This document shows positions 7,952 through 17,180 of a DNA stretch of 64,000 nt, in pieces. The stretch lies in assembly GCF_017654315.1 (NCBI RefSeq), contig NZ_CP072203.1:620001-684000 (forward strand), read 5' to 3'. Position 1 is the first letter of the stretch. Every line of letters starts with the position of its first letter. Below the pieces are notes generated by a model that made no database searches, was not told where the DNA came from, and saw nothing but the letters and a program-made list of their open reading frames with translations. A program made the position numbers and the translations under genes. This DNA comes from Gordonia polyisoprenivorans (lineage in GTDB: Bacteria; Actinomycetota; Actinomycetes; Mycobacteriales; Mycobacteriaceae).

Positions 7952-9043
7952 TCACGCCTGCGTCATCGGTGCCACCACCGGTGAGGTGGCGGCAAGCAGC
8001 GCTGCGCCTCGCGCACAGACGAACTCGGCGTCGGCGGGGATGACGACGGGACAGTCGAACCGGGCGGCAACACTGTCGGCGAGCAGCGGGAACGTCGGGG
8101 CGGCGCCGATGAGTACGACGTGGTCGGGATCGGTGTCACCGCAGCGCTGCAGGGCACGAACGATCTCGGCCGCCTGCGGGCGGGCGAGGCCGTAGAGGTC
8201 GTCGAGGGTGAGCGTCACACCGTGCTGTTCGAGTCCGCGAATGCCCGGTGTGACAACTTCCATCCGGGTCGACATGGTGCGCAACGTGGTTCGGACTTCC
8301 GCGCAGTGCGCTCGCACCTGGGCGAGCAGCGCCGGATGCGGCGGTACTGGATGTCCGGCATGGGCGGCCTTGGCCAGGACACGATGCTCGAGGCGGTCGT
8401 CGAGGTGGCACACCCCCAATCCGGGAAAGCGGTGCGCGGTGATGGTCGTCAGGTGTCCCGAGCGTGGCCGGCGCGCATAGCCGACGACGGCGCTGTCGTC
8501 GCGCAGGTCGCAGATGGTCACGCCGTGCGCCCGGTCGAGACCGTCGCAGTGATCCACCCATTCCAGTGCGGCGTCGGTGTCGGGGACGAGCAGCAGCGCC
8601 CAATGGTCGGCGAGTCCGGCGTCGACGAGACCGCGATGGAACAGCGACACCTGCGGGACGGTCCAATAGGTCGGGTGCGCGATGAGCAGCCGAGTGACAT
8701 GTTCGCCGACAGCGGCCTCGATCTGAGCGACCACGACGACGAGCAGCCGGGCGGCGAGGTCGTCGGCGAGCCGGTCCGGACCGCCGGGTGCGCTCAGCGC
8801 GCGTGGATCACCGAGGTGGTCGACGAAGTGGCGGTAGGTGGCATCGACGTGACGCCGATCGGGCAGGGCGGCGGCTGTGTGCGCGGGCCAGCGAAGCGCG
8901 GCCGGAAAGGTGTACTGCGAGTCGATCCGGACCGAACCGACAGATCGGTCGGCGGAGGCCGTTCGGCCGCCGGGAACCGGGTCGCGGATGACCGCAACGC
9001 GCACGTGATCGGATTGGAGATGAAGTCCGACAACCACACTCAT
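7952..9043 (-). CDS. Hsp70/actin-like ATPase-domain protein
   Basis: A 363-aa protein with the nucleotide-binding fold of Hsp70 (MSVVVGLHL first strand; VVLIGAAPTFPLLADSVAARF as the second phosphate/adenosine block). The peptide-binding half of DnaK is missing, so it is not a normal chaperone. Family members are common and uncharacterised in Mycobacteriales. The ATG at 9043 is preferred over a TTG two codons earlier because GGAGG lies at the right distance before it. No operon partner is seen. Confidence 0.65.
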   Translation of the reverse strand: MSVVVGLHLQSDHVRVAVIRDPVPGGRTASADRSVGSVRIDSQYTFPAALRWPAHTAAALPDRRHVDATYRHFVDHLGDPRALSAPGGPDRLADDLAARLLVVVVAQIEAAVGEHVTRLLIAHPTYWTVPQVSLFHRGLVDAGLADHWALLLVPDTDAALEWVDHCDGLDRAHGVTICDLRDDSAVVGYARRPRSGHLTTITAHRFPGLGVCHLDDRLEHRVLAKAAHAGHPVPPHPALLAQVRAHCAEVRTTLRTMSTRMEVVTPGIRGLEQHGVTLTLDDLYGLARPQAAEIVRALQRCGDTDPDHVVLIGAAPTFPLLADSVAARFDCPVVIPADAEFVCARGAALLAATSPVVAPMTQA

Positions 9044-9179
9044 GATCAACCTCCGCAGACGCCGGTGGAACGTCGGTGGGCCCGGGAGTGGCTCACCAGC
9101 ATCTACGGTGCGCCTCTGGTCTGGTGGGCGGCTGACGACATCGTGAGGATTGCCTGGCAGACAGGTTGCGGATTGGGCA

Positions 9180-9216
9180 CGAGCACGCCCCCGACCCCGG
9201 GCCGGGGGCGTGCTCG
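9180..9216 (-). terminator. Hairpin terminator after opuAC
   Basis: A perfect 14-bp stem (CGAGCACGCCCCCG at 9180-9193 with its complement at 9203-9216) closes a 9-base loop, 18 bases after the stop of the substrate-binding protein gene. There is no T-run, as usual for actinobacterial terminators. Confidence 0.75.
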
Positions 9217-9233
9217 TCGATCGGTCGGTGTGC

Positions 9234-10238
9234 TCAGCCGAGTTGGCCGGCCACGATCTGGCTCTCGAACTGCGGATGCGTGGACAACCATTCGGTCACC
9301 GCACCGTCGGGATTGGTGCCGCCGTACTTCTGGGTCATCAGATTCTCCAGCTCCGACAGGTCGGCGTCGGGAAGGACGAGGTTCTTGAACAGTTGCGCGG
9401 CCTTGGGGTCCTTCTCACCGAAGCCCTTGGTCGCGAAGTTCCACAGGCCCTCCTTGCCGCCGAGCGCACCCTTCGGGTCCTGCAGGTCGCGGATCTTGAA
9501 CGCGGAGTACGCCCAATGCGGCTTCCACAGGGTGACCGCGACGTTGGTGTTGTCGGCTTCGGCCTTGCGGATCGAGGCGAGCATCGCCGCGGTCGATGAG
9601 GTGGTGAAGGTGAGATCCTGCAGACCGTACGCCGGGATCACCTTGTCCTTGACGATCGCGGTCTCACCGGCGCCGGGCTCGATGCCGACGAGGGTGTTGT
9701 TGTACTGCGACGCCATCGATTTCAGGTCGCCGATCGACTGCGCGGGCGACGAATCGTTGACGGCGATGGTCAGTTTCGCGTTGTCGTACCAGCAGCCGAG
9801 CGGTTCGAGCTGATCGCCGTAGCGGTCGATGTAGGTCTTGTGCGTGCTCGGCAACCACACGTCGGTCAGCACGTCGACGTCGCCCTTGGACGCCGCGGTG
9901 AAAGCGGCTGCCGCGTCGAGGGTTTTGACGTCGGCGGTGTAGCCGTTGCGTTGCAGGATGTTCTTCATCAGGTAGGCGGTGGCCGTCGACTCGTCCCATC
10001 CGCTGAACGCACCGATGGTGACGTTGGTGTCGCTGCCGGCGCCGAGGCTGCCCGCGGGTGCCTTGCCCTGCGTCAGCGAACAGTTCGCGTACTTCGACGC
10101 GAGATCGTTGGTGGCGCTGCTGGTTCCGTCGGAGCCGCTGTCGGAGTTCGAGTTCGACGCACCACAGCCGCTCAGAGCCAGTGCACCGACCGTCACCGCG
10201 GCGGCGAGCTCCCCGAGCTTTCTCGTCATCTTTCTCAT
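9234..10238 (-). CDS. opuAC: Glycine betaine/proline ABC transporter, substrate-binding lipoprotein
   Basis: A 334-aa exported lipoprotein. It has a basic N-terminus, hydrophobic stretch and lipobox LSGC (Cys about 25), then the OpuAC/ProX-type binding fold. Visible parts are GAFSGWDESTATAYLMKN, the KGDVDVLTDVWLPSTH segment with a ligand-box aromatic residue, and NVAVTLWKPHW. It should capture glycine betaine, proline or a related osmoprotectant outside the membrane and pass it to OpuAB. It is last in the order opuAA-opuAB-opuAC, 53 bases after the permease gene, and ends in a strong hairpin. Confidence 0.88.
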   Translation of the reverse strand: MRKMTRKLGELAAAVTVGALALSGCGASNSNSDSGSDGTSSATNDLASKYANCSLTQGKAPAGSLGAGSDTNVTIGAFSGWDESTATAYLMKNILQRNGYTADVKTLDAAAAFTAASKGDVDVLTDVWLPSTHKTYIDRYGDQLEPLGCWYDNAKLTIAVNDSSPAQSIGDLKSMASQYNNTLVGIEPGAGETAIVKDKVIPAYGLQDLTFTTSSTAAMLASIRKAEADNTNVAVTLWKPHWAYSAFKIRDLQDPKGALGGKEGLWNFATKGFGEKDPKAAQLFKNLVLPDADLSELENLMTQKYGGTNPDGAVTEWLSTHPQFESQIVAGQLG

Positions 10239-10291
10239 CTCTACCTACCCTCTTTCCCTACTTCACTTCACTACTTCACGGTCTCGGGTGT

Positions 10292-11152
10292 TCAGAGTTG
10301 TGCGACGCGGCCGCGGTTGCCGATCGCCGAACTCAGCCGGTCGAGGTAGACGGCGATGATCACCACGGCCAGACCGGCTTCGGAACCGAGCGAGAGGTTG
10401 AGCGTCTGCAACGCCTCGTTGACCTGGCCGCCGAGCCCGCCGGCGCCGGCGAATCCGGCGATGACGACCATCGACAGCGCCAGCATGATGACCTGATTGA
10501 TACCCGCCATGATCGTGGGCATGGCCAACGGGATCTGTATCTGGCCGAGGATGCGAGCCGGGCTGGAGCCGAAAGCCTGTCCGGCCTCGACCACTTCGGG
10601 ATCGACCTGACGGATCGCCAACTCGGTCAAGCGGATACCCGGGGGCATGGCGAAGATGAGTGTCGACACCACACCCGGGGTGGGACCGATGCCGAAGACG
10701 ATGATCACCGGGACCAGGTAGACCAGCCCGGGCAGCGTCTGCATCAGGTCGAGAACGGGGCGCACGATCGAGGACACCACCCGGCTGCGGGCGGCGAGGA
10801 TACCGATGGGCAGTGCGATGATCAGCGCGATGATCACCGAGACAAGGACCAGCGCAATGGTGTTCATCGCGTTGACCCACTGGTCGAAGGCGCGGATGAA
10901 GTAGAAGCCGATCACCGCGAAGATCGCGAGCTTCCACCCCTGCCGCCAGCCGGCGGCCAGCAGTGCCAGCACCGCGAAGATCACGATCATCACGTAGTAC
11001 GGCGGACTCGACAGCACCGTGTTGAACGCATCGTAGAGACCGGTGATGACCGTCTTGATGGCGTCGAACAGCCAACCGGCATGGTCGGTCAGCCAATTGA
11101 AGGCCGACTCGATGGCGTCGCCGACGTGGATGCGCGGGTTGACGAAGCTCAT
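10292..11152 (-). CDS. opuAB: Glycine betaine/proline ABC transporter, permease
   Basis: A 286-aa integral membrane protein with the binding-protein-dependent permease layout. About six to seven hydrophobic segments are seen, and the EAA-type cytoplasmic loop that contacts the ATPase is visible (VEAGQAFGSSPARILGQIQI, then PLAMPTIMAGINQVIMLALS). It is very close to OpuAB/ProW proteins. Its start overlaps the stop of the ATPase gene by four bases (ATGA), so the two are translationally coupled. Because the ATPase gene upstream is interrupted, coupling may be affected. Confidence 0.9.
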   Translation of the reverse strand: MSFVNPRIHVGDAIESAFNWLTDHAGWLFDAIKTVITGLYDAFNTVLSSPPYYVMIVIFAVLALLAAGWRQGWKLAIFAVIGFYFIRAFDQWVNAMNTIALVLVSVIIALIIALPIGILAARSRVVSSIVRPVLDLMQTLPGLVYLVPVIIVFGIGPTPGVVSTLIFAMPPGIRLTELAIRQVDPEVVEAGQAFGSSPARILGQIQIPLAMPTIMAGINQVIMLALSMVVIAGFAGAGGLGGQVNEALQTLNLSLGSEAGLAVVIIAVYLDRLSSAIGNRGRVAQL

Positions 11153-12381
11153 ACGTTGTCCTCCTCACGCGGGGCGAGCGCGGCCAGCAGGCCGGTCCGT
11201 GGGATCACACCGCGCAGCCGGCCGTCGTCGTCGGTCACCACCAGCGGCGCTGCGGATCGCGCTGACGGGGCGAACAATTCCGCGATCGGCGTCGAGGCGC
11301 CGACCCGGACCAGCGAGTCGGTGCGGACGAGCGGCCGCAGATCCGGCGGATCGTCGGGCATGGTGGCGATGTCGTCGTCGGTGAGGTAACCCAGCAGTCG
11401 GCCGTCGTCGGTGACCAGCGCGCGATCGGTCTGGTGGTGACGCATCGCGAGGATCGCCTCCCGCGGTCCGGCGGTGACGGGCAGTACCACCGGCGCGGGT
11501 TGCAGCACCGACGCTGCGGTCAGCACGCGGGTGCGGTCGACCTCGGCGGTGAACTTGGCGACGTAGTCGTTGGCGGGCTCGGTGAGAATCTGTTCGGCCG
11601 AACCGATCTGGACGATGCGGCCGGACCGCATGACGGCGATCCGGTCGCCGACGTACATCGCCTCGTTGAGATCATGGGTGATGAACACGATCGTCTTGCC
11701 CAGGGACGCCTGCAATTCGACGAGTTGATCCTGCATCTCCCGGCGGATCAGCGGGTCGAGTGCCGAAAAGGCCTCGTCCATCAACAGGATCGGCGTCTCG
11801 GCGGCCAGAGCACGCGCCAATCCGACGCGCTGTTGCATACCGCCGGACAACTGGCGGGGATAACGGTCGCCCCACCCGTGCAGGCCGACCGTCTCGAGCC
11901 AGTGGTCGGCGCGCTCGAGCCGCTCGGTCTTGGCGATTCCCCTCTCCCGCAGCGCATAGGCCGCGTTGTCACGCACACTGCGGTGCGGCAGAAGCGCAAA
12001 GTGCTGGAACACCATGGAGATCGAGTCGCGGCGGATCTGCCGCAGGTGCTTGTCGTTCACCGCGGCGAGGTCGACGTCGCCGATGAACACCTAACCGGCC
12101 GAAGGTTTCCACAGTCCGTTGAGGGTGCGGATCAACGTCGACTTGCCCGATCCGGACAGACCCACCACGACGAAGATCTCACCGGGCGCGACATCGAAGG
12201 TGGCGTCGATGACTGCGGCGGTACCGAGGTCCTTCACGTCGTCGGCGTCAGCGCCCCCGCGCAGGCGGGTGACGGCCTCGTCGGGTCGGCGTCCGAACAC
12301 CTTGTAGACATGCTCGGCGCGTAGCGCGGGCCCGGCTGCGGACGCGGTGGTCGCGCTGTCGGTCTCGGGCGAGATGGTCAC
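11149..12381 (-). pseudogene. opuAA: Glycine betaine/proline ABC transporter ATPase, split by an in-frame amber codon
   Basis: Read through, this is a complete ~410-aa OpuAA/ProV ATPase. It has Walker A GLSGSGKST, signature [15 protein letters not shown], Walker [14 protein letters not shown], switch His in FITHDLNEA, and two CBS-like blocks (about residues 290-405). A single TAG at 12091-12093 cuts the frame after ...LWKPSAG, just where relatives carry a polar residue; the frame continues unchanged as VFIGDVDLA. Upstream of the stop lies a 96-aa fragment with Walker A; downstream is a 313-aa fragment with the rest. A CAG-to-TAG change explains it. A GTG directly follows the stop, so re-initiation could give two pieces. 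The gene may be dead, recently mutated, or a base-call error. Confidence 0.85.
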
Positions 12382-12410
12382 ATCTCCTCCTTCCAGCAGG
12401 CACCCAGGTT

Positions 12411-12448
12411 TTGCGCATCACGCAACAAACTGTGCCAACGGCAATTGC
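12411..12448. promoter_or_regulatory. Palindromic sites upstream of the opuA operon
   Basis: Two short inverted repeats lie 30-67 bases before the opuAA start: TTGCGCATCACGCAA (12411-12425) and a stretch centred on GCAATTGC (12441-12448). They are placed as operators of the osmoprotectant operon would be. Between the divergent ends 12382 and 12676 no gene was recognised. Confidence 0.4.
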
Positions 12449-12675
12449 GGCACCTTTTAGTCACCCTAAATAGAAGCTGTGTGGCGCATGGGCGGTACTA
12501 CGAAATGAGCAACCCACCACCGCCGTGTCGGATTTGTCGGAGATCAGGGAAATGCTGGTGAGTTCTATCGTCCGAACACACGAATTCGGGCACGTGCCAG
12601 GCCGATCAGCCGGCTGCAGGGTTGCTGCGCTGTTACGCTCCGGGCCTGCGCCGCAGGAACTTTCAAGGAGACACG

Positions 12676-13656
12676 ATGCGATTTGCCCGGGCGATGCTCA
12701 CTCTTGGTTGTGCGGCACTGCTCACCGCGACGGCGGCGTGCACGTCGGTGAACGGATCGCCGTCCGGGGAGCAGTCGTCTGCCGTTGACCCGACTGCGTC
12801 ATCGAGTACGGCGCCACTGGTGGTCAACGCGACGCTCGGCCAGGTGTGGAGCCCCTATCAAAAGGGATACGGCGAGGTCCGGCCGTCGGAGATCTTCAAC
12901 GGTGGTGATCCCACCGGGATCGTCAACAACGTGGTGTGGTCGTCATGGGGCGGCCCGCAGGCCACCGGAACCGGCTCGGCCCTGTACGGAGGCTCCGGTG
13001 AGATCGTTGCCGAGCAACATGCCGAACAAGCAACCGTCGTCGCCTTCGACCTCGGTACCTGCGACGGTGCCCAGCGGTATCGGGCCATCGAATGGTTCTT
13101 CCCGCAGCACGGCGAACACTTCGACCCGAGCCGATCCATCAAGATCTGCTAGGGCGACTACGTCGACCCGACTTCGCCCGACACCGGCTCATCGACAGCC
13201 GCCATCAGCAACGGCCGCATCGGGTTCCGGTGCCTGGTCCGGAAATCAGCTGACGCCCACGTCATCGGGGGTGGTCAAGGTCGGCATGTCGGTACAAGCA
13301 GCCGTCGCAGCAACGGGATTGACGTTCCCAAGGGTGACGGAGCACGCGGTCCTGCGGTGCGCGGGCAGAACGAGTTCTACGTCGACGGCGATCCCGTCCG
13401 GTGCGTGGTGGCCACCGGTACCAGCGCCACCGGTCCCGCGGTCACCACCGAGAAGGGTGTCGGACTCGGCGACCCGCAAAGTGCCGTGACCGCCGCCTAC
13501 CCTGACGCTCAACCGATTCCGCAGAACGGTCCCTTCGCCCGACCGGGTTACTTCGCCACAGTCCCTGGTGGACAACTCTCGTTTACCATCAGCAATGGCG
13601 TCGTCAGCCGGATCGCCGGCGGAGCGGACGTGACCTCGCCGAACTGCTCGGTCTGA
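12676..13656 (+). pseudogene. Decayed lipoprotein gene (one amber codon, about two frameshifts)
   Basis: A good start (AAGGAG, then ATG at 12676) opens a lipoprotein: MRFARAMLTLGCAAL, lipobox ATAAC (Cys about 24), then ~135 more residues ending ...SRSIKIC at a TAG (13150). Sense then continues in pieces. A neighbouring frame gives VVKVGMSVQAAVAATGLTF (about 13270-13360). The first frame resumes with NEFYVDGDPVRCVVATG and runs to TGA at 13656, ending TSPNCSV. Together these look like one ~325-aa exported protein broken three times. No function is recognised. The neighbouring opuAA has the same kind of amber change. Confidence 0.65.
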
Positions 13657-13670
13657 GAGCAGCGCCCGCA

Positions 13671-15182
13671 TCAGGCACTCAGCGACGCCGCCGATTCTCG
13701 GGCCGCAACATAGGTGCGTTCGGCCTCGTCCGGTGAATCCACCTGTGGTGGAGAGCCGTTCAGCGGTTGCCGGGCGGATTCGCGGAGGAACACGACGGCA
13801 ACCAGACCGACGATCCCGCTACCGATCAGATAAAAGCCGGGCATCAGGTGATTGCCGGTGGCGCTCACCAGCGCCGAGGTGACCAGCGGGGTGGTACCGC
13901 CGAATGCCGAGACCGCGATGTTGAATCCGATCGACAGCGCTCCGTAGCGTACCGAGGTCGGGAACAGGGCGGGCAGCGTCGAGGCGGTCGGCGCGGCGAA
14001 GCATGCCAGGATGACGCCGAACACCACGCATGCGACGATCGGCGTCCAGATGGTGTCCATTCCGAACAGGATGAAACACGGTACGGCGACCACGATTTGG
14101 CCGATCGCGCCGATCGCGAAGATGGGTCGGCGGCCGATGTGGTCGCTCAGCCGACCGAGGAAGACGATCAGGGCGACCACCACCAGCATCGACAGCAAGA
14201 CCAGGAGGTCGGAGCTGAGCTGGCCGCGACCGACGACGTCGGTGAAATAGGTTGGTAGATAAGCGGTGATCATGTAGTTGGTGACGTTGTAGAGAATGAC
14301 CAGGCCGATACACACCAGCAGCGGTCGCCAGAAGCGAACGAAGATGGTGCCGATCTCGCGGCCGGCGCTCTCGGTCTGTTTGACCTTGGCGTCGTGCTCG
14401 TCGAGCTGTCTCTGAAATGCCGGTGTGTCTTCCAACCGCATCCGCAGGTAGAGGCCGATCAGTCCCATCGGACCCGCGATGAAGAACGGAATGCGCCACC
14501 CCCACGACGTCATTGTGTCGTCGCCGAGCGCAGCATTGAGCACGGTCACCATCAGGGAGCCGAGCGAGTAACCGATGAACGTGCCGAAATCGAGCCAGCT
14601 GCCCAGGAATCCGCGTCGGCGATCGGGGGAGTACTCCGCGATGAAGGTGGTGGCTCCACCGTATTCACCTCCGGTGGAGAACCCCTGGATCATGCGCGCC
14701 ACGAGCAAAAGGATCGGTGCCCAGATTCCGATGGCGCCGTAGGACGGGATGCAGCCGACCGCGAAGGTGCCGGCGGCCATCATGATCATCGTGACGGCGA
14801 GCACCTTCTGCCTGCCGACCCGATCACCGAGCGGGCCGAAGAAGAATCCGCCGAGCGGACGCACGAGGAACGCCGCGGCGAAGGTCGCGAAGGTGGCCAG
14901 CAGCTGCGCGCTCGACGACGCATCCGGATAGAAGACCTTGCCGAGAGTGGCGGCGAGGTAGCCGTACACACCGAAGTCGAACCACTCCATCATGTTTCCC
15001 AGCGCCGCCGCCCCGATCGCTCGCTTGAGCATCGGCTGGTCGACGACGGTGATCGACTCCTGTGTCAGCGGAGGCTTGCGGCGGATGAGCGCGGCCAACG
15101 AATGCAGATGACGCTCGACGACGTGGGCGTGCGCCCAGTGCAGAGGCGACGGCCTGTGGCCGGCAGGTGCAGGGTCAGGCAT
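13671..15182 (-). CDS. ProP-type MFS metabolite:proton symporter
   Basis: A 503-aa, 12-helix major facilitator protein of the metabolite:H+ symporter branch. The family marks are clear: GNMMEWFDFGVYG in helix 1, GDRVGRQKVLA in the loop between helices 2 and 3, and ARMIQGFSTGGEYGGATTF in helix 4-5. Relatives carry proline/glycine betaine, shikimate or dicarboxylates; location next to opuA favours an osmoprotectant. About 50 residues precede helix 1, so a later start is possible. It converges on the broken lipoprotein gene, 14 bases away. Confidence 0.8.
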   Translation of the reverse strand: MPDPAPAGHRPSPLHWAHAHVVERHLHSLAALIRRKPPLTQESITVVDQPMLKRAIGAAALGNMMEWFDFGVYGYLAATLGKVFYPDASSSAQLLATFATFAAAFLVRPLGGFFFGPLGDRVGRQKVLAVTMIMMAAGTFAVGCIPSYGAIGIWAPILLLVARMIQGFSTGGEYGGATTFIAEYSPDRRRGFLGSWLDFGTFIGYSLGSLMVTVLNAALGDDTMTSWGWRIPFFIAGPMGLIGLYLRMRLEDTPAFQRQLDEHDAKVKQTESAGREIGTIFVRFWRPLLVCIGLVILYNVTNYMITAYLPTYFTDVVGRGQLSSDLLVLLSMLVVVALIVFLGRLSDHIGRRPIFAIGAIGQIVVAVPCFILFGMDTIWTPIVACVVFGVILACFAAPTASTLPALFPTSVRYGALSIGFNIAVSAFGGTTPLVTSALVSATGNHLMPGFYLIGSGIVGLVAVVFLRESARQPLNGSPPQVDSPDEAERTYVAARESAASLSA

Positions 15183-15295
15183 TTTCTTAGCCTAGGTAAT
15201 GGTCCACGCTTTCCGCGAATCCGTAAGCGTTATGGGCGAATTTGGCAATATGCGCGCTAAGTCCGACCCTTTGCTGGGGATCGATGGCCTGCGGT

Positions 15296-15460
15296 TGTCC
15301 CCACCTGCTGGTCGAGCGCCCGCTTGCCGTCAATGTCCCGCTGTCGCTGGTGTCCCCACCCGCTGGTTGAGCGCCCGCTCGCCGACAATGTCCCGCTGTC
15401 GCTGGTGTCCCCACCCGCTGGTCGAGGTGCCGAGGAGCGCCAGCGACGAGCCTCGAGACC
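15296..15460. repeat. 55-bp tandem repeat plus a REP-like palindrome
   Basis: Two nearly identical 55-base units start at 15296 and 15351. A third begins at 15406 but diverges after about 20 bases into an imperfect inverted repeat, GGTCGAGG (15420-15427) with CCTCGAGACC (15451-15460). Similar GGTCGAGG...CCTCGAGACC palindromes are common intergenic repeats in actinobacteria. The 345-base space 15183-15527 between the MFS gene and the next small gene holds only this. Confidence 0.75.
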
Positions 15461-15527
15461 CCTTGTGCCGAAGCTGGTTTCGTACCACGTCCATCCCGAC
15501 GGCGAGTCGGACGCATCCCACATGTCG

Positions 15528-15767
15528 TCAAGTGGTGACATCCTCATCGGGAGGGTGCTGCTCGATTGTCGTTGTCCACGCAGCACTGTCGGTACGTGCT
15601 GGTGGATCGTAGGCGGGAACCCCGCCGTAGGTGTAGCCCAGTACGGCACTGTTGTAACCCCCGAGGGTGCGCTGCCGTTGTCGGCGCCGAAGATGTCTGG
15701 CAAACAGCGCGAGCAGGGCGGCGGGTAGCACGAGCGATCCGGCCCCGATGAGTATCCCCAGCCACAT
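15528..15767 (-). CDS. Small membrane protein, unknown
   Basis: A 79-aa protein with one N-terminal transmembrane helix (MWLGILIGAGSLVLPAALLA) followed by a strongly basic stop-transfer stretch (RHLRRRQRQR) and a ~45-residue cytoplasmic tail rich in Gly, Tyr and Pro. Codon use is ordinary. No family was recognised. The second 93-bp inverted-repeat element lies 70 bases upstream of its start. Confidence 0.5.
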   Translation of the reverse strand: MWLGILIGAGSLVLPAALLALFARHLRRRQRQRTLGGYNSAVLGYTYGGVPAYDPPARTDSAAWTTTIEQHPPDEDVTT

Positions 15768-15838
15768 CGATTCAGCATAGAGAATCTCCGGTGCGTTATC
15801 GACACTTCATGGCCAGTTCAGAGGCGCAGCCACGACCA

Positions 15839-15931
15839 CTCGCCTGTTTTCAGTCATTCGTAAAGTAGCCAGCGCTCGCGACCTGGGCTTTTGCCGCAGA
15901 GCTGCTCGCAGAATGACTGAAAACAGGCGAG
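15839..15931. repeat. 93-bp dispersed element with 20-bp perfect terminal inverted repeats, copy 2
   Basis: Same length and the same perfect 20-bp ends (15839-15858 and 15912-15931) as the element at 2477. The interior core lies in the opposite orientation: reversed, it reads CGGCAAAAGCCCAGGT where copy 1 reads CGGCAAAACCCCAGGT, followed in both by a GCG...CGCT stretch. The rest of the interior differs. It sits between the end of the 382-aa membrane protein gene and the small membrane protein gene. Confidence 0.85.
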
Positions 15932-15959
15932 GCCGGGCTCGGCTGCAGCCGAATCCTCG

Positions 15960-17108
15960 CTAACCGACGTCCGCCGACTCCGGATCGTCGACAAGCCGGC
16001 GCAACCCCATCGACTGGAATGCGACGACGTAGATCAGTGTCCACAGCACCAGCCAGTCGACGAATCCCAATGCATTACCGGACAATCCGGAGGCGACGGC
16101 GGGCTCGTGGAGGACGTGACCGGCCGCGAACCGGTAGTAGAGCAGGAAGGTTCCGATGGCCAGGACGAAGGTCAGTACGGCACGGACCCCGGGTGCGAAT
16201 CGGTTGCCGAAGCCGTTCGCCCAGAAGATCATCCAGAATGCCCAGCACACACCGATCTGTGCGGGGAACTGATGGATGGTGTTGCCCAACTCGGCCGAGG
16301 CCTGGGAACCGACGAGCAGTTTGGCCAACGGGAGCATCACGAAGTAGATCGCCGTCCCCAGCAGGGCGTTGCCGATCGTCGCGGCAAGTGCCGTCCGACC
16401 ACCGCCGCCGAACAGCTTCCATGGCCAGTTGTCGAGTGTCTGACCGGTCAGGATCACCGACACCACAATCGAATAGAACCATCCGAGTACGGTGTCGAGC
16501 GACATCATCGGATTGGTCACCGACGACGATACGGCCGGCAGTCCGATGACGATGTAGAGCGCCAGCGTGGGGATGGCCACGAATGCGATCTCGCACAGTC
16601 CGATCAACGGTTGCTTCATCCCCAGCGCGGTCCATGGCCAGTGCTGCCAGTTGAGCACCACCATCACCCACGTCCCGAACCCGAACAACACGAACAGGGC
16701 GCCCGAGAAGTAGCCCATGCCGCCGGCGCGGGAACCGGCGAAGTCGGGGAACAGCGCACCCAGGCCGCTACCGAGCAGCCAGGTCACCGCGACGGCGAAG
16801 ACCGCCGTCGAAACGAGAACGGCGATGCCGCGCATCGGCTGTCGGAGTCGGTCGAATCCGACGAACTCGGAGTTGAAGCCGATGAACACGATGAACAGAA
16901 TCGCCCAGAACAGTGCCGCGTTGAACGGCAACGGATAGAAGTGCCACGGGCTCGACGTCGGATCGGCGAGCAGATACCAGCTGAGCACCGAGACCACCAC
17001 CACGACCGCGAGGTTGGACACCCCGAACAGCAGCCATCGTCGCGAGTCCGGCGGTGGCGCCGGATTCTGCTGGTCGGCGGGCGGTTCGACACCGGTGGTC
17101 ATCGTCAT
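15960..17108 (-). CDS. Polytopic membrane protein, unknown
   Basis: A 382-aa protein with about ten hydrophobic segments, among them LAVVVVVSVLSWYLL and LVLWTLIYVVAF. A ~25-residue Pro-rich N-terminal tail and a short acidic C-terminal tail are cytoplasmic or peripheral. Several Trp-rich loops are present (NWQHWPWTALG, DNWPWKLFGGG). No transporter family was recognised. It is divergent from the alpha/beta hydrolase gene at 17290 and shares with it a symmetric set of GTTGC sites. The carotenoid-oxygenase operon nearby also includes a membrane protein, but the two are not alike. Confidence 0.65.
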   Translation of the reverse strand: MTMTTGVEPPADQQNPAPPPDSRRWLLFGVSNLAVVVVVSVLSWYLLADPTSSPWHFYPLPFNAALFWAILFIVFIGFNSEFVGFDRLRQPMRGIAVLVSTAVFAVAVTWLLGSGLGALFPDFAGSRAGGMGYFSGALFVLFGFGTWVMVVLNWQHWPWTALGMKQPLIGLCEIAFVAIPTLALYIVIGLPAVSSSVTNPMMSLDTVLGWFYSIVVSVILTGQTLDNWPWKLFGGGGRTALAATIGNALLGTAIYFVMLPLAKLLVGSQASAELGNTIHQFPAQIGVCWAFWMIFWANGFGNRFAPGVRAVLTFVLAIGTFLLYYRFAAGHVLHEPAVASGLSGNALGFVDWLVLWTLIYVVAFQSMGLRRLVDDPESADVG

Positions 17109-17180
17109 GGCACTGCGCTCCTCGAGTTCTGCGTTGGGCAGTCCGCAACACTATGAGCTGCATCACAAGGTGGTGACAGG

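Noticed and set aside
10058..11389. A 443-codon plus-strand frame across opuAB/opuAC
   Set aside because: Composition is His/Asp/Arg-rich low-complexity type typical of antisense reading; the minus strand shows clear transporter motifs.
12088..13152. A changed genetic code reading TAG as Gln
   Set aside because: Two TAG breaks at sites where a CAG codon would fit are not enough; the second gene also has frame breaks, and other genes here end at TAG normally (for example 28220-28222).
15296..15460. CRISPR array
   Set aside because: The 55-base units are directly adjacent without unique spacers, and no cas gene is near.
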